Source: Endothia cerciana | Taxonomy: Eukaryota; Ascomycota; Sordariomycetes; Diaporthales; Cryphonectriaceae | Length of the DNA stretch: 64,000 nt | NCBI GenBank assembly: GCA_026119935.1 | Contig: JALRMH010000078.1 | Location: forward strand, 33,163 to 97,162 | Reading direction: 5' to 3' | Part shown: piece after piece, positions 12,352-24,622 of the stretch | How positions within the stretch are numbered: position 1 is the stretch's first letter | How the letters are laid out: the number at the start of each line of letters is the position of its first letter | The notes under the pieces: model-generated | Database searches by the model: none | The model's input: only the letters and a program-made list of their open reading frames with translations | Told to the model about the DNA's origin: nothing | Program-made: the position numbers and the translations under genes

Positions 12352-15021
12352 ATGAAACGCCGCGCACCCAAGTCGCCCCCTTCTGCGCCCGACCAGGACG
12401 GGCCTCGGCGGCGGAGACAACCCCAGATTAGCTGTAATTTCTGTCGCTCCAAGAAGCTCAAGTGTGACCGCGCCCAGCCATGCTCCAACTGCACCAGCAG
12501 AGGCATTCCATGCGGCGGCCAGTCTCTGCCTGCCCCCTCCAGCGCTCCTGGCTCAGGGCAAGTCTACACCTCAGTCTCCCTTCCCCTGCGTTTATCGTCT
12601 GTCATTCATAAGGGGTAACAACTCTCTCACTCTCTCTCTCTCTCGCCCTCACAGACCATCCGCCAGCCCGGATGTCATCGAGAGACTGCGCCGCCTTGAG
12701 GATGCCGTCTTTGGCCCTTCTCCAGCCCCGGATCGCCACCATGCCACTGGCACTCAGCACCGGTCCTCCGCCCCCGATGACACCCTCACCCCTTCCTCTT
12801 CTAGACCCTTGTTGGACCGCTCCTCAGCCGAGCTGGACTGCAGCCATGTTGGCGAGCCCTTGGTGAGTGCCACTTCCGTTGTCGCTCTCGTTTTCACCTC
12901 CTCCCCCTCCCTGGCGGATGTGTCACCTCCAGGTCCTTTACTCAGCGCCCGTTGCTCATCTCGACACACCCCCCTCTCATTGAGCTTTCATGCACCCTGC
13001 TCACGATGCCGGATCCATATCGTTGACGTACTATCACCTGGGGCAATATACAGGCCCTGGACGACTGTGACACGTTCACCTTTCGCGTCACCAGCAGTGG
13101 CGAGTATACCAACGCCAGGCATACTTCAGTCCGTTGTATAGACCTGCCCAGTCGGGAGGACGCGCTGGCCTTGTTCAAGGACTATCTTGAGAACTCCGAC
13201 TTCCACGTCGCGAATATCCTACACCCCCCCACCGCCCAGGCCATGGTGGGTGACGTCTACACACAGCTGCGGCTAGGGCAGAAGATCGACCTAGGCCCCG
13301 CCGCCTTCATCCTCAGCTTTTGCGCCGCCAGTGCCTTCTTCTGGGATAGCGACTACCCCGCCCAGTTCAACTTCCTCTCCGAAGACAGCGCTGCAGCCCA
13401 GTCACATGCCTGGAGATCTGCCTCCTGGGATCTCCTCGACCAGGCCCAGCGCTCTGCTTCAAACACCCTCCATATCATTCAGGCCAGGCTCATCCTCAGC
13501 GATCTCCTATACAACATCGAGGGGACGACTACCCGCTTCCGCTACCTCCACAGCTGTGCGCGCGCGGCAGCCTATGAGATGAGGCTCCATCTGGTGGACT
13601 TCCCCGGCAATGAGTCAAGCGATAGTCCGTTGCTGCGGGAGATGAAGAGGAGGACCTGGTGGTATCTCGCCGCTACCGATTGGTACGTCGCAGTCTCCTT
13701 ACCGTCAGGGCATCGCGCCCCCCCCCCCCTCCGCCCCAATGCCACGGCGGCCCTGCTCACCAGTTCCTCTAGGCTTTTGTGCTACATGGGTAATAACACA
13801 GATCGTATCTACGCCGTCAACCCAAGGCACATGAAAGTGAATTACCCGAGCCATGTCGTCGGCTCCGACCAGTTCGCTCCCTCCTACGGCCCCTGGTCCG
13901 AGACTGCCTCGTTACACATGAACGTTCGCATCCGCCTGGCTGAGATCTCTCGTGAGACGGTTGATGCCCTGCCGTTGGGATCGGACGACATAGACACCCT
14001 GCCATACTCCAAGATTGCAGCGCTCGACAGGAGCTATGAGCAGATCCTGATCGACTGGCCCCCCCTGGACGTCCACCTTTCCTCGCATGATGTTGCATCG
14101 AGGAGGATCGCCTTGCAACGGTCCATCGGCATTCTCTCCGTCCACGCCCGACGGGCCAGGCTGCTGAGATCATTGCTCCAGATCAAGAGCATGCCGGAGA
14201 AATTCGAAGTCTTCCGCAAGACTTGTCTGAACTCGGCCGAGGCTGTGATAGACATCGCGACCACTGTGCTGAGCGAGGCTGTCAATACCCCTTCCTCCAC
14301 CGGATCAGCCATCGCAATGCAGATGCGCAAGGGCATGACTTCACAGCGCAGCCCCCACCGCAGTGGGCTGGTCATCAATCATGTATGTCGTCCCTGTGAC
14401 CAGTATTCTCCCCTCTTCACGTTACTTTCTATCCAACCCCATCACAACCCCAATGCAAGTCCTGCCGGGACCGACTACTGAAGACAGGTGATGTAGCTCT
14501 TCCTGGCATGTGCCGTCCTAGCCACAGACCCTTCGCTCAGGGGCGGATCGCAGGGTGATGCCTCGAATTTGGATGCTGAAACGGAGCGGAGGCGGTCGCA
14601 GCTAGCGAACGCCTGTCGGCTCCTCGAGAAGGCAGGAGAGAAGAGCCCTATGGCACTGGGCATGCTGCAGCGCCTGATGGGGGTGCTGAGGAAACACCGT
14701 GTGCACGGCGTGGAGGGAGAGAGGAATGCTCTGCCCAACGTACAACAAATGAAGGGATCATTCGAGCCTGGCACGTACGTGGCCTCGAGAGACGTGCCCG
14801 CGGGCCAGCAAGGGCAGCTACCGGGCGAGCAAAATATAGTGGCGAATCCCTCGGGTTTTGCCGCTGGCCAACAACAAGCAATCCCTCAGCACTGGACCTG
14901 CGACACGACGGACCCAAATGGCGTGGCCGGAATCTGGAACGATTTTATCGGGACAAATCCCACCGACAATGGATGGGATCAGCTTTTCGCTGACCTCGAT
15001 TACCTGAACAGTAGCATATGA
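12352..15021 (+). CDS. Zn2Cys6 binuclear-cluster transcription factor with fungal_trans middle domain
   Basis: A nuclear DNA-binding regulator. The ATG at 12352 is soon followed by a canonical C-x2-C-x6-C-x5-C-x2-C-x6-C zinc cluster (residues about 28-54) with basic residues before it. A short coiled-coil-like linker (DVIERLRRLED) comes next, then the fungal-specific middle domain: PSREDALALFKDYLE, FILSFCAASAFFWD, RTWWYLAATDW and YAVNPRHM. The C-terminal tail is acidic and Gln-rich. Exons 2-5 are 12655-12862, 13054-13682, 13773-14382 and 14497-15021. Exon 1 may end at 12614 (a 40-bp intron) or 12521 (a weak donor); both keep frame, and the first gives 744 residues. The 13683-13772 intron is exactly 90 bp and open. 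Such regulators often sit near their targets; the nearest genes are an OPT and an MFS transporter, but this is only positional. Confidence 0.88.
12622..12645. repeat. (CT)n run inside the first intron of the Zn2Cys6 gene
   Basis: An almost perfect CT dinucleotide tract just before the CACAG acceptor. It acts as the polypyrimidine tract of this intron. Confidence 0.8.
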
Positions 15022-16055
15022 TAGCTTCTTGATACCATTCCACTTTTGATGCATTGAAAACCTTCGCCTAACAGGAGGCTCCTCATTTATTGTCTCTTTA
15101 GAGAGGACGCCGGAGGGTATTTGCTAAGGGAACGAGTTCGGAATCCTCGAAGCTATTTTTTGGTAGCCGGTACCACCAGCACTGAGCAACGGAGGTGACC
15201 TTTGTCTGTGTGGTGAGCTACATTAATTTGGGTTACATTCATCATACTTGTCTCTCGAGTCTTTGTTGAGACCCCATCTGAGGACACACTGTTTTGCTAA
15301 CACCGGCTTCGAACATTTTCTTCTTCTTTTGCCATATGACAATTCCAATCTTGTACGATTTTACTAAATACCACAAGCTTTCTATCATTATCGATTTTTA
15401 CAGGTACTTAAGTATTCCAACAAAGTTTCTTCCTACCCTCCAACTGGGGTCCCTCTGATCAGCCTCCATTCGCGAACTGTCAGACTTGCGACAACGCTCT
15501 TCATCCTCAGAACTTAAGACGAATCAATCATGTGGTACACAGTCTGATATCAATTATGCTGCAAACATTGCCGCGACGCCTGTTCTGGCACCAGTTCTGT
15601 GCCTTGCACCCGGTCCGCCAGCACTGGCAAAGAATGTGCAGAGGAGAAAGTCAGCGGCAGAAGGGGTATAACCTGTTGTCGGTCGTGTAAGTCTGGGAGT
15701 GGGCGGAATTGTTGGCGTAAGGTAACACCTAGTTTGAGAGTCTGGAATTAGGTAGCTGTAGAAACTATCGTGCTCGTGGACGCCTCGGATACAATATGTA
15801 GCCTGAATAGATCGATGAGCCAAGATTACAGTCGCGGTGGGTGCTGCCTCTCTCTCAACTTATTTCTCGAGGTCCGATCATAAGCAGTGGACCTCTGACG
15901 GCCCGCCGCCGGGGGGGGTGATTGGGGGTTGTTATTCACTAGATACACTCTTACACACACTTGTACCGCTCCCATGTCTTTCTTCCTCAGACTTGAGCCT
16001 CATATTCGCAACGCTGTGTGCCAAACATATATTACATACTAAAGCCAACTGGAAG
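15022..16055. other. Convergent intergenic region (TF/OPT)
   Basis: One kb between the stop codons of two convergent genes. I see no coding signal. The first few hundred bases are T-rich, as expected of a 3' untranslated and poly(A) region. Confidence 0.5.
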
Positions 16056-18908
16056 CTATGACCATGTCCCATTAGCGGGACCAAAGTAGCCAGTCGAAGG
16101 CATCTGCAACCACGGTGTCCCATTATTGTCCGCTGTGTTCTGCCAGACGTCGTTTCCCCACCATGAAGGGAACTCGACGCCAGGGCCGTACGTCACTGCG
16201 AAGAAAATGACAATGCCAGAGATTGCAAGCCCCTATATGATAGATGAACGTCAGAAGGTGCGGCATAGCAGTTTGACTGGGTCAGACTCACCGAATCTAG
16301 AGCAGCAGCAAGGACGTAATTGTATTTCGTCCTTAATTCAGATCAGCTTTAACCATGACAGATATACGCATCTTCGATACGGAGGGGGCACAAGATGCAG
16401 CAGGTGTTCACTAATTCAGCATGAAATACGGCCCCGAGGCTGTATCTGCAGGGACAGGTAACTTACCACCAAGCGCGGAATTGATTGAAGATAATCTTGT
16501 TGAAGATCAGGTTGACGATGTACCAACTGGAGTAGTTGATACCCGTGGCAGGTGGGACATTGTATGTTCCCACGAAGATGAGCGGCCAGTTGATCTTCCG
16601 TACGAAGTCTGACCTTGTCCTCTTCCATATGTAATAGGTAATAGGCGGCAGCAATAGCCCGATCCAGAAAAAATGCAGCTATGCGAGCACCGTTGTTAGC
16701 GGGTGCGATGCCCAAGGGCTCGCTAAGGTTGGGAATGGACAAAATCTTACCAGGCCTGAGTAGATCATCCCAGCAGAATAGAGCCGAGCTGGTCCAATGA
16801 GACCCCAGATGATCGAAGAGCTGTAGACCGTCAATCCGTTCGGGCACGTGAAACCGTTCGGCTGATCATCATCGCAGATCCCATCGACGTTCCCAAGCAT
16901 CCACAACGTCACGCCCACTTGAGTCAAAGCACCCAGAATTGTGGCAAGTCCCTGCGCAAAGAAAAGGGTCCTCGATGGGATTTTGAGGTAGTGTGCTAGC
17001 TTCACTGTTCTCGAGTCAGCTGAGATTTTCGAAGGCTTTTGGGGCTATTTTTGGTGGGGGGGGGGGGGGCAAGCTGCACAGAGCTATCCCCACACGCTCA
17101 GTGTGACAGGCAAACTATTGTCTGTAGCATAGTAGTGTTGGAGAGGACGTGACGAAGGTTCAGAGTTGGATTACCAGGGTAAACTTACTGTCCTGGGCGA
17201 AATACAGTCCCTGGCCCACTACATCCGTGGACAGAATCTTGAATAGCATAGTCGCGATGGGCTTGCCCTGAAACATGTAACCTCCGATGAACTCAGCGAG
17301 CACGTTGATTTGATTCGCATCGACGTTGGTAACGCCCTGAATCATTCCGCATGGGACCATGTAGACGGCCGGAATGATAAGGGCCAGGACAATGCCGTAC
17401 ACCGGGAGGCCCGTGTGGAACACCTCTGTCATGGCGATGCACAGGCCGAAAACGACAAGGATGATGGAGATCCACCACCAGATGGGCACCTTCTTGTAAG
17501 CCTTCATCAGCCGAGCATGGATGTCGAGCTTCAAGGAGCCCCTGAAAGCGTGCACCAATTCGTCCCAGTGGAAGAAATAGACGTGGGAGAGAACACTAGT
17601 GATGGAGGCGAACGACAATCCGTAGACGAACGCAAATGTTGCCGGGAGATAGGGAGGGCTGTAAGCCTTGTATTTGGCTTCGTCGAAGTTCTGACCGGTG
17701 ATAACCTTGGATGGGTCGTACTCCAGTCCGAAGCGATCGTACACATCTGCCGTACAAAACGGCAGGTAAGCCGTGAACCAGGTATTCGTGTAGTAGATCG
17801 CTGGCGTAATAACCCAAAAAAAGAGCGCAAAGCCGAAAAAGACGTTGACGGCAGCCCAGTGAGGGCTGAGAAGCGGGTTTGTGTTATAGGCGACCATAGA
17901 CCAGTCGAAAGTCAGCGGAAAGAGTCCCATTCCAGTGACCATGCCGAATACTTGGTTTACGGCGACGTTGTTCGGCGCAATCCAACAAATCCAGGTGAAG
18001 TAGCTCAGGCCTGTGAAAATCAGCCCGGGAAACCAATACCATATAAAGGCAGCCCCCCCAACGACCATGAAGAACTTGATGCGGGTGATCCTCCAACCGT
18101 CCGCAACCGCATTAGCTCTTGAGTGCAGAGAGCTCAGGAGAGCGACGTTGCTCAGCACGCCGGGCCAGATCATGCTTGCCGGTTCGACCAGCCATCGCGC
18201 ACTCAGCCCGGCCACGCCGTAGCCCAGCAGCTGACAGCACAGGACGACCATTACACTAAAGCCAGTCTGCAAGGTGAAGCCATATAGCTTCGCTGCTTGA
18301 ATGATATTGGTCGAATCTGCCGAGCCGAAGCCGAAGGAGACGTTGCTCATAATGGTGACAAGTGCATGTTCCTTGATGTTGAAATGCCTGTCGGGGTTGA
18401 GGCGGCTGATAGGAAGCAGGTGGGCAAGGCCCACCCCAAGAGGGAAGGCCAACAGCTCGGCCACCAAGGACACGATGTGGACTCCGGGGTAGCGCAGGCT
18501 GAAGAACTGGTTGACTCCGGCACCCAGAAACACGAACACCTTGGGGCACGTGTCAGCTAGTCCTGGCCAGTGGTCTCTGGAAGGGCGGGCTAAGAGCCCG
18601 TATGAACTTACGACACCCAAGAACCAGGCCCGAAAAGTATTGACCGGCATCTCTGTATCGTCGTATTCAGGAACCACCGCTCGTACAGCTGGGAAAGGGC
18701 TTGTATCGGCTTCCCAGTCGCCCTCGACGTCGTCTTCCGCGATGACTCGGGCCAAGTCGACCTCAAGCTCTGCCAGGTGTCCATTGAGAACCTCAGTTTC
18801 GGCACTGTCGTGAAGACTGTGAATCCCTTTCTCGGATTGAAGGTTTCTGGTTTCAGAGGGGGTCTCATCGGCCTTGTTGGCCACGTCGAGGCTCTTCTCC
18901 GTGTCCAT
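16056..18908 (-). CDS. OPT-family oligopeptide transporter
   Basis: A proton-coupled importer of small peptides (tetra/pentapeptides, possibly glutathione or metal conjugates) in the plasma membrane. Six exons join in frame: 18908-18612, 18539-17189, 17004-16751, 16678-16467, 16331-16292 and 16232-16056, giving 776 residues. About 75 hydrophilic acidic residues precede the core. Family landmarks are GVNQFFSLRYPGVHIVS, SNVSFGFGSADSTNIIQ, the FTWICWIAPNNVAVNQVFG block, GVTNVDANQINVLAEFIGGY, QDMKLAHYLKIPSR and TKYNYVLAAALDSGLA, with many helices throughout. The ending (FPSWWGNDVW...) is typical of the family. The ATG at 18908 is chosen because the upstream in-frame codon at 18998 is GTG. A 40-nt microexon (16292-16331) is notable. 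Convergent with the Zn2Cys6 gene. Confidence 0.93.
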
Positions 18909-19998
18909 GTTGACCCTGAGTCGTCCGTAGACACTGGCTGTGCAAGGCGTGACTGGAGAAGTGCCCTGCGACAAGTGTTGTCCGAGACTGTTCTGCACTT
19001 CATCATATATCAGATGTAGTATACGGCCCGGCCCATCTTCTTAATCTTCTTATCATAGTGACATCGCAGAATTATATCCAGCCCTACCTCGACTTCGTCC
19101 GGCAGATACGCACCGCACGCGTACATATGGACCCCACCTCACCCTATCACCCCCATTTTATCATAAGCCCACTTTGTATTTTATAGTACTGCTTTATCGT
19201 TCATAACTTCAGGGTCAGGCCTTGAGAAGAAGTTGCCGGTCCCATGGCCCACCCGCTTGAGCCAATAAGCGCCGCCTGCTTTATCAGGGGCAAGCACCGG
19301 GACCTAAGTGTAACCACACCGCGCCGGGCCGCAGATGTGCCCACCTAAGCACACGGGGCATGTGAATCCGCGCAGAATTGGAGAAGGTATGCACCTCTGG
19401 CGAGGTTATTTCCACAGGTTGAAGGTCAAAGGTGCAACTCACGTTGCTCATGGACTGAATCATAGATACCGGGGGGGCCTTTTCACATATGGAGGATAAT
19501 TACTATAGTGGGGGCTCACCGTCGGTCGCAACTCTCTTCTGGATCAACTAACAGCTCGTCGGAGGTGGGCGACCGAGTGTAGCCCCCTTCGTACCTTGAG
19601 TCTGGGCTCATTGCGCTATAATGAATAACATATTTTATACTGGAGAGATAAGGATATGTAAGTCGCAAAATTGCCATCTGACATTATGTATGCTTTGATC
19701 TGGCCAGACAGGCACTGTATGGAGCTTTGAGAGACAGAAAGTGATTGTACAGATTTGGAACCATATACAGCCTTCCTTCCGGATTGCGACCTCTTCCTCA
19801 CCTCCCCCTCCCATAATGCAGGATTCTCTGTTCAAATCATCGAAACGTAGTTCATAAGACACCAGGAAGGATTGATTAACCAGAACTAAATCCCAGTGTA
19901 AAGCATTCCAGACTCGAGGTATGAGGTGATGATCTTCTCTTGAAATTTCGACTTCCTGAAAGCTCATTTCTGAGAGCGGAGCTTGATGTTCTGGTAGA
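18909..19998. other. Upstream region of the OPT gene and 3' flank of the MFS gene
   Basis: No gene is seen. The region is AT-richer near 19020-19210 and includes a few G runs. It should hold the leftward promoter of the OPT gene. Confidence 0.5.
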
Positions 19999-21986
19999 CT
20001 AGTCCTTCTCGCCTTGCGCCTTACGGACGGTGTTGGTATCATTCTTCTCAACGTCGCTCCCCGTCATTTCTTCCCCCTCATTCGCTGTATCCTCTCCATC
20101 GCCTGATCCAGGTGCCGAGCCACCTTCCTCATCGCGTCTTCGCACCTCGACCCTAGGCTCTGATTCCGCTCCATGTTTCTCCTCCTTCCTTTGTAGTCCT
20201 TTGTCCTTGATGAAGAACATCAGCAGCCAGCAACAGCTGATGCATCCGATCCAGAAAAAGAAGACGGATCTCGATGCCAGCGTATAGGTGTCGAGAATCA
20301 TGTCCTTCTGTGTTACAGAAAGACCCGACAGGTCTGGCACCGAGAAAACCGACGACTTGATTTTATCGGCTACGGTCTCAGGTATGACCGGCGGAGAAGG
20401 CAGCTTGTTGATCACGGTGTTCGAATACAATGCTGAAGCAACAGCTAGACCGCAGGCGCCGCCGAGCGAGCGGAGGAAATTCCGGGAGCTGATGACAACA
20501 GCTCGATCCGCTTTTGCTGAATGGGCTTGGGCAGCGACGAGCGTAGGTTGGAAAGTAAAGCCTACTCCAACGCCCTGTATAACCAAGGTCACGATCATCC
20601 CAGCCAGCGGAAATGTCCTGGAAAATCTGCTCTCGACAACTGCTGCGGTGACCCAGAGCGAAAACCCCGCCCAGATCACCTCACCATATCTGTTGAGCCG
20701 GGACATGTATTGGCCGGAAGCAACTGATGCCACCGATTGCGGCAGCACAACGGGAAGAATCATCAGGGCGGATTGTATCACCGTCATCTCTCGAACGATC
20801 TGATAGAAAAGCGGGAGATAGTATAGAATGCTATAATAAGCCAGTCCACTTGCCTAAAGCATTAGCGATCGTTCTATCATGGACCTCCTTACTTATCTGA
20901 GGAGCTCGAAGCCTTTCCATACAGCACACACGAGCACAGCGGTGCCGCAGGTCAAACAGCTTCAGCGTGTCCTGACATAGCAGTGTTCCACAGGGGTCAG
21001 ATAGGATGAAAGGGTTGTGTCAACTCACATCAAGAAGTTTTGGACCATCATTGCGGCCAACGCCGGCTTCTTGAACAGGCGAACTGCATAGCTGCGTCAA
21101 TTCCCCGAAGAGCAACGAGGCTCACGCGGCCTGGGTGAAGAGGTGGTGGATCGATTAACCTACGGGGGAACATGGGAAGTCTAGCCACCTTCCATTCGTT
21201 CAGCCCAAATAGGACGAGGAATGAAGATCCGATTGTCAGCATGGCGATCACCATCGGCGAGTTGGCTGCAAACTCGGTGCCTATTCCGGATATAGGAATG
21301 AGTAGGAGAATCGTGCCCACTGAGCTGAAGAATATTCCCAAGTAGTCAATCTTGGCCAGCTTCGTCCTCAATGGTTCCGGCGGGATGGTCTGCGGTGGCA
21401 GCAGGACATACAGAACCAACCCTGAACAGACAGCCAATGGACAGAGCAGCCAGAACAAGGCCCTCCAGGTGACCCTTTCGGCAAATGCGGAAGAGATGAA
21501 GGGCCCGATGGCATTGCCTAACCCAACGAATGATCCGAGAATGCCCATGAACTTGCCCCTCTGCTTCAGGGTGGTCACATCTGAGACCACCATCATGGCC
21601 AGGGCCATATTGCCCCCCGTGGCAATGCCGCTAATTGCTCGGAAAGCAAACAGTTGGGGGCCGGTCCTGGCGAACGAGCAGAGCAGATCGCCGAGTCCCA
21701 ACAAGCCGAGGCTTGAAATGAGCATGACTTTGCGCCCGAAGATGTCGGAGAGTCTGCCATAAAGCACCTGAAATGCGGTATTTGCGATCAGAGAAGATGT
21801 TCCGGCCCATGTTATCGTAGATGAACTGTTCAGGTCACGGCCGATGGTGGGCAGAACAACGCCGATAGATTGTTGGTCGATGAAGGTGATCAAGAGCGCA
21901 GAGGCCAAGGCGCAAAAGACGATGACGAGGCGACCAGTGGGCAAGATGTTGGTTTGGTCGTGCAATGTAGGCTCGGATTTGGCCAT
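19999..21986 (-). CDS. MFS transporter, DHA2 (14-TMS) drug:H+ antiporter type; frame break at exon 2/3
   Basis: A plasma-membrane efflux-type carrier. Exon 1 (21986-21164) begins with ATG and has motif D1 (FIDQQSIGVVLPTIGRDL), motif A (YGRLSDIFGRK) and motif C (GSFVGLGNAIGP). Exon 2 (21083-21029) encodes LRLFKKPALAAMMVQNFL. Exon 3 (20853-19999) encodes ASGLAYYSILYYLPLFYQ, the remaining helices and an acidic tail of about 60 residues. Donor GTAGGT and acceptor GCAG join exons 1 and 2 cleanly. Exon 2 then ends two bases into a codon at its only good donor (GTGAGT), while exon 3 starts in phase 0 at TTTAG. The three exons add up to 1,733 bases, which is not a multiple of three. Either a small exon or unusual site is missed in the 175-bp gap, or the gene carries a one-base lesion. 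Substrate unknown. Confidence 0.8.
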
Positions 21987-23322
21987 GTTGAACGGCGGCG
22001 GTTCCTCGAGGACATGGATATGCCAGTGTGGAGATAGCTTATGCGCCTAGCCTCGCCCTTGGGATAAATATTCGTCTTGTGCCGTGCGAAACGTCACGGT
22101 GACCGACCTATATATTTCTGAATATCCAGGGTGCCCCGGCTGCTCATGGGATACGGAAGAGAGAAAAAAAAAACGTTGGCCTGCTGCTGAATGGGGCAAA
22201 AACATACCGTGCAGGGTTGAGCCTTCGTGGGCCACTGGGCGAAGATAAGCAAGAGGATTTGAAATGGCGACAAACGGCGCCGGAATTCGGCGCAGGAGGT
22301 AGGGGGGGAAAAAAGAGAGAGGAAAAAACCCCTGGTCGCGAATGCCCAACATGTACCTACGAAATCCCGACAGAACGTGGCGGGATCGACAACTGGCGCC
22401 GCCGGATAGCCGGAAATACGGGACCTTACCTACTACTATGGGAGGCTCACCAACACCGCCAGACCGCCAAGACGGCGTCACGCCCTTTGCCGGTCCGAAC
22501 GAGGAAGGTGGGTGAGCTGCCGTCATTGAATCTTGTGGCCGATTTGACCAAGGTCAGTAGTGCACGAAGATGGCGCTGAAGGTCGTGTTCAACTTGCTGG
22601 AGACCGAGGAAAGCTCATTTACAGGGCTCGAGGCTTATTAAGAGATGTTCGAAGTTTGTACAGTACAGCTAACACTAACTTGAGCAATGCCCATCTTGGA
22701 GGCAGACATCAAGTGTATATTTCTAGGGGTTCGAGAACTTTGCACCATACTGTGGCATTGTATCGTTCTTGCGTTATCGTCATCGGTGATCGACTATTGC
22801 ACCAAATACATACACGAGGGCTGTGGTAAGGGATTTATCCACTGACAACTCCCGGTTACTTGTTTTCTGTAGAAGGTCTTGGAGGTCGACTTGGAACTCA
22901 CGGTTCGCGCAGGGTCAGTTAAATTTCCTTCACTCGTATTTTTGTGGGGTCCCGTAATGAACACGGCAAGCCGTTCCGGAGAGTCCAATTCGAAAAAATC
23001 CCAGCACGAGCCAACCTTCAGCTTGTTTACGCTGGGAAGTTACCGGTGGGCGGGATCGCAGTACTCTTGAGTCTAGCGGTGCTTCAGCCGCCCCTCAATG
23101 ACCGCAATGAGATGCAAGCACCTCTATCCCCTTTCGCTGCTGAGATATAGGCCGTTGGGTCCGGCTGGAGGTTGCAGGCAGTGACATGCAGGCCAACAGT
23201 GCCGGAGGGCTCGCGTACGACAGGTGCGCTCAACTGCGGACGTTGCTTGATGAGGCAACGCACTGGGTTCAAGACACGCGAGGCATGTAAGTCACCTAAT
23301 TGTTTTTAATATTGAACGTATT
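21987..23322. other. Gene-poor region upstream of the MFS gene
   Basis: It contains the MFS promoter on the minus strand. A 159-codon minus frame at 22047-22526 and a 120-codon plus frame overlap each other; both lack family resemblance and I do not call them. Confidence 0.5.
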
Positions 23323-23562
23323 TCAGCTGCTCGCTGCCCACTTTGTAGGTGTTTCTTGCACCGTCTTCAAGACATTCCTCGTTCCCTCCCCATGACTATC
23401 CCGCAAGTCCCGGAGAGGCTGGACTTTAGCATGGTTCTGCAGGCTCCGTACTGTCGTGTGGACGGTGTAGCCCCTGGGCAGAAGCTGTACCAGAAGCTCC
23501 AGGGCGATGAAGCCGGAGCCACCCGTCACCAGGACAGGCCTCCTGTCCTGGGCACCGGGCAT
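23323..23562 (-). pseudogene. Truncated NAD(P)-dependent epimerase/dihydroflavonol-reductase-like relic
   Basis: A short frame opens with the Rossmann signature VLVTGGSGFIALELLVQLL and the NADP-specificity segment GYTVHTTVRSLQN, characteristic of the extended short-chain dehydrogenases (dihydroflavonol-4-reductase/3-beta-HSD-like). After about 50 residues it jumps to HGEGTRNVLKTVQE. In intact enzymes this EGT..VL helix lies some 50-60 residues further on, so an internal deletion is inferred. The frame then ends, leaving out the catalytic Tyr-x3-Lys and the substrate domain. The ATG at 23562 fits the family start better than the one at 23622. No further pieces were recognised nearby. It is a gene relic, not a functional reductase. 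Confidence 0.65.
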
Positions 23563-23960
23563 GACTGTTGATATTGCTAGGGGTTGAGGGAAGCACGGGC
23601 ACTTGGAACTCTTAAGAAGCATTCAACGAGTTGGTCGGAACTATCAGATAGAGGACAAGTAGGCTGTAGAGCTCCTGAGCTTAGACACGGCCTCCTGTAG
23701 GAGATTGTACGTAAGCAGTGAAATGGGCTGTCTTCGAGCTTCGTGTTCAGGGAGGTAGAGGGTTAGGGCTACGCGAGGATGAGTATAACCACCCCCCCCC
23801 CCCTACCTTTTCACCCTCCCAACACACAAATGAGAAGGCGTGAAAGAATGAGGTCCAACCGGACTTACACCTGAGGTTCTTGGTCGTGTGATGTGGAGAC
23901 TAGGAAGACGGGCGAGGATGTGATGGTAGCTATGTATCATATCAATTTTCATTTGATGAT

Positions 23961-23985
23961 TTTTATTTATTTATTTATTTATTTA
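23961..23985. repeat. (TTTA)n tetranucleotide repeat
   Basis: About six tandem TTTA units in intergenic DNA. Confidence 0.9.
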
Positions 23986-24600
23986 ATGTTTTCAATGCCC
24001 CGGGGACCCCCGTCTTAGTGCCCAGGTGGTCGACGTTCGAATGCAATGATTTGCAGATTGGGGCGTCAATTTGCAGCGCCCTACCCTGCCTGTCTGAAGT
24101 CGTCACGATGAGGCTTATGGTGAGAATGGCGTTCAAGAGGGCCTACAGACCAACAAGTCAGACCATGGTGTGGAGCCAGATGTTTGACGCGGGGCCTCTG
24201 CTGCACTCGAAGCTAGAATCAGGTGTGCACACGAGGGCCACCGAGGAGACGGTCAACGCCCTGGCAGACTGCTGACTGGCCCTGCCCGGCGACCGTCATC
24301 CGATCATAAGCTTTGCGGCCGGGATTCGCAGACCCGACAAGCCTGTCCCCGGGCGCGATAATGAGCAGGACGCACTGCACCTTCGCGTGCTTGAGTGTTC
24401 TCGCCTGCAATCTGTACGGCCAGAGTCGGAAGAGCTCAGGAAGGCCGGCGCCATACCTCGACAGTCTCCAGCGTATCTGGCTGGAACAGACGAGGGACAG
24501 ACGTGCGGTGCCAGATGGACAGGACGTCGCCGAGGTCAAGGAGCTGCGACCACGTTTTACAGGCTGGGGCCCCGGGTAGGTAAGCACTGTGCCGCACGCG

Positions 24601-24622
24601 CAAGCAAGCAAGCAAGCAAGCA
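24601..24622. repeat. (CAAG)n tetranucleotide repeat
   Basis: Five tandem CAAG units in intergenic DNA. Confidence 0.9.

Noticed and set aside
12117..12506. Minus-strand frame overlapping the zinc-cluster exon
   Set aside because: Antisense shadow; the plus strand carries the diagnostic six-cysteine cluster.
22047..22526. 159-codon minus frame upstream of the MFS gene
   Set aside because: Pro/Ser/Arg/Phe mixture without domain pattern, overlapping equally long plus-strand frames.
24018..24611. Overlapping frames on both strands that might be another gene relic
   Set aside because: I could not match any segment to a family; left as unexplained intergenic DNA.
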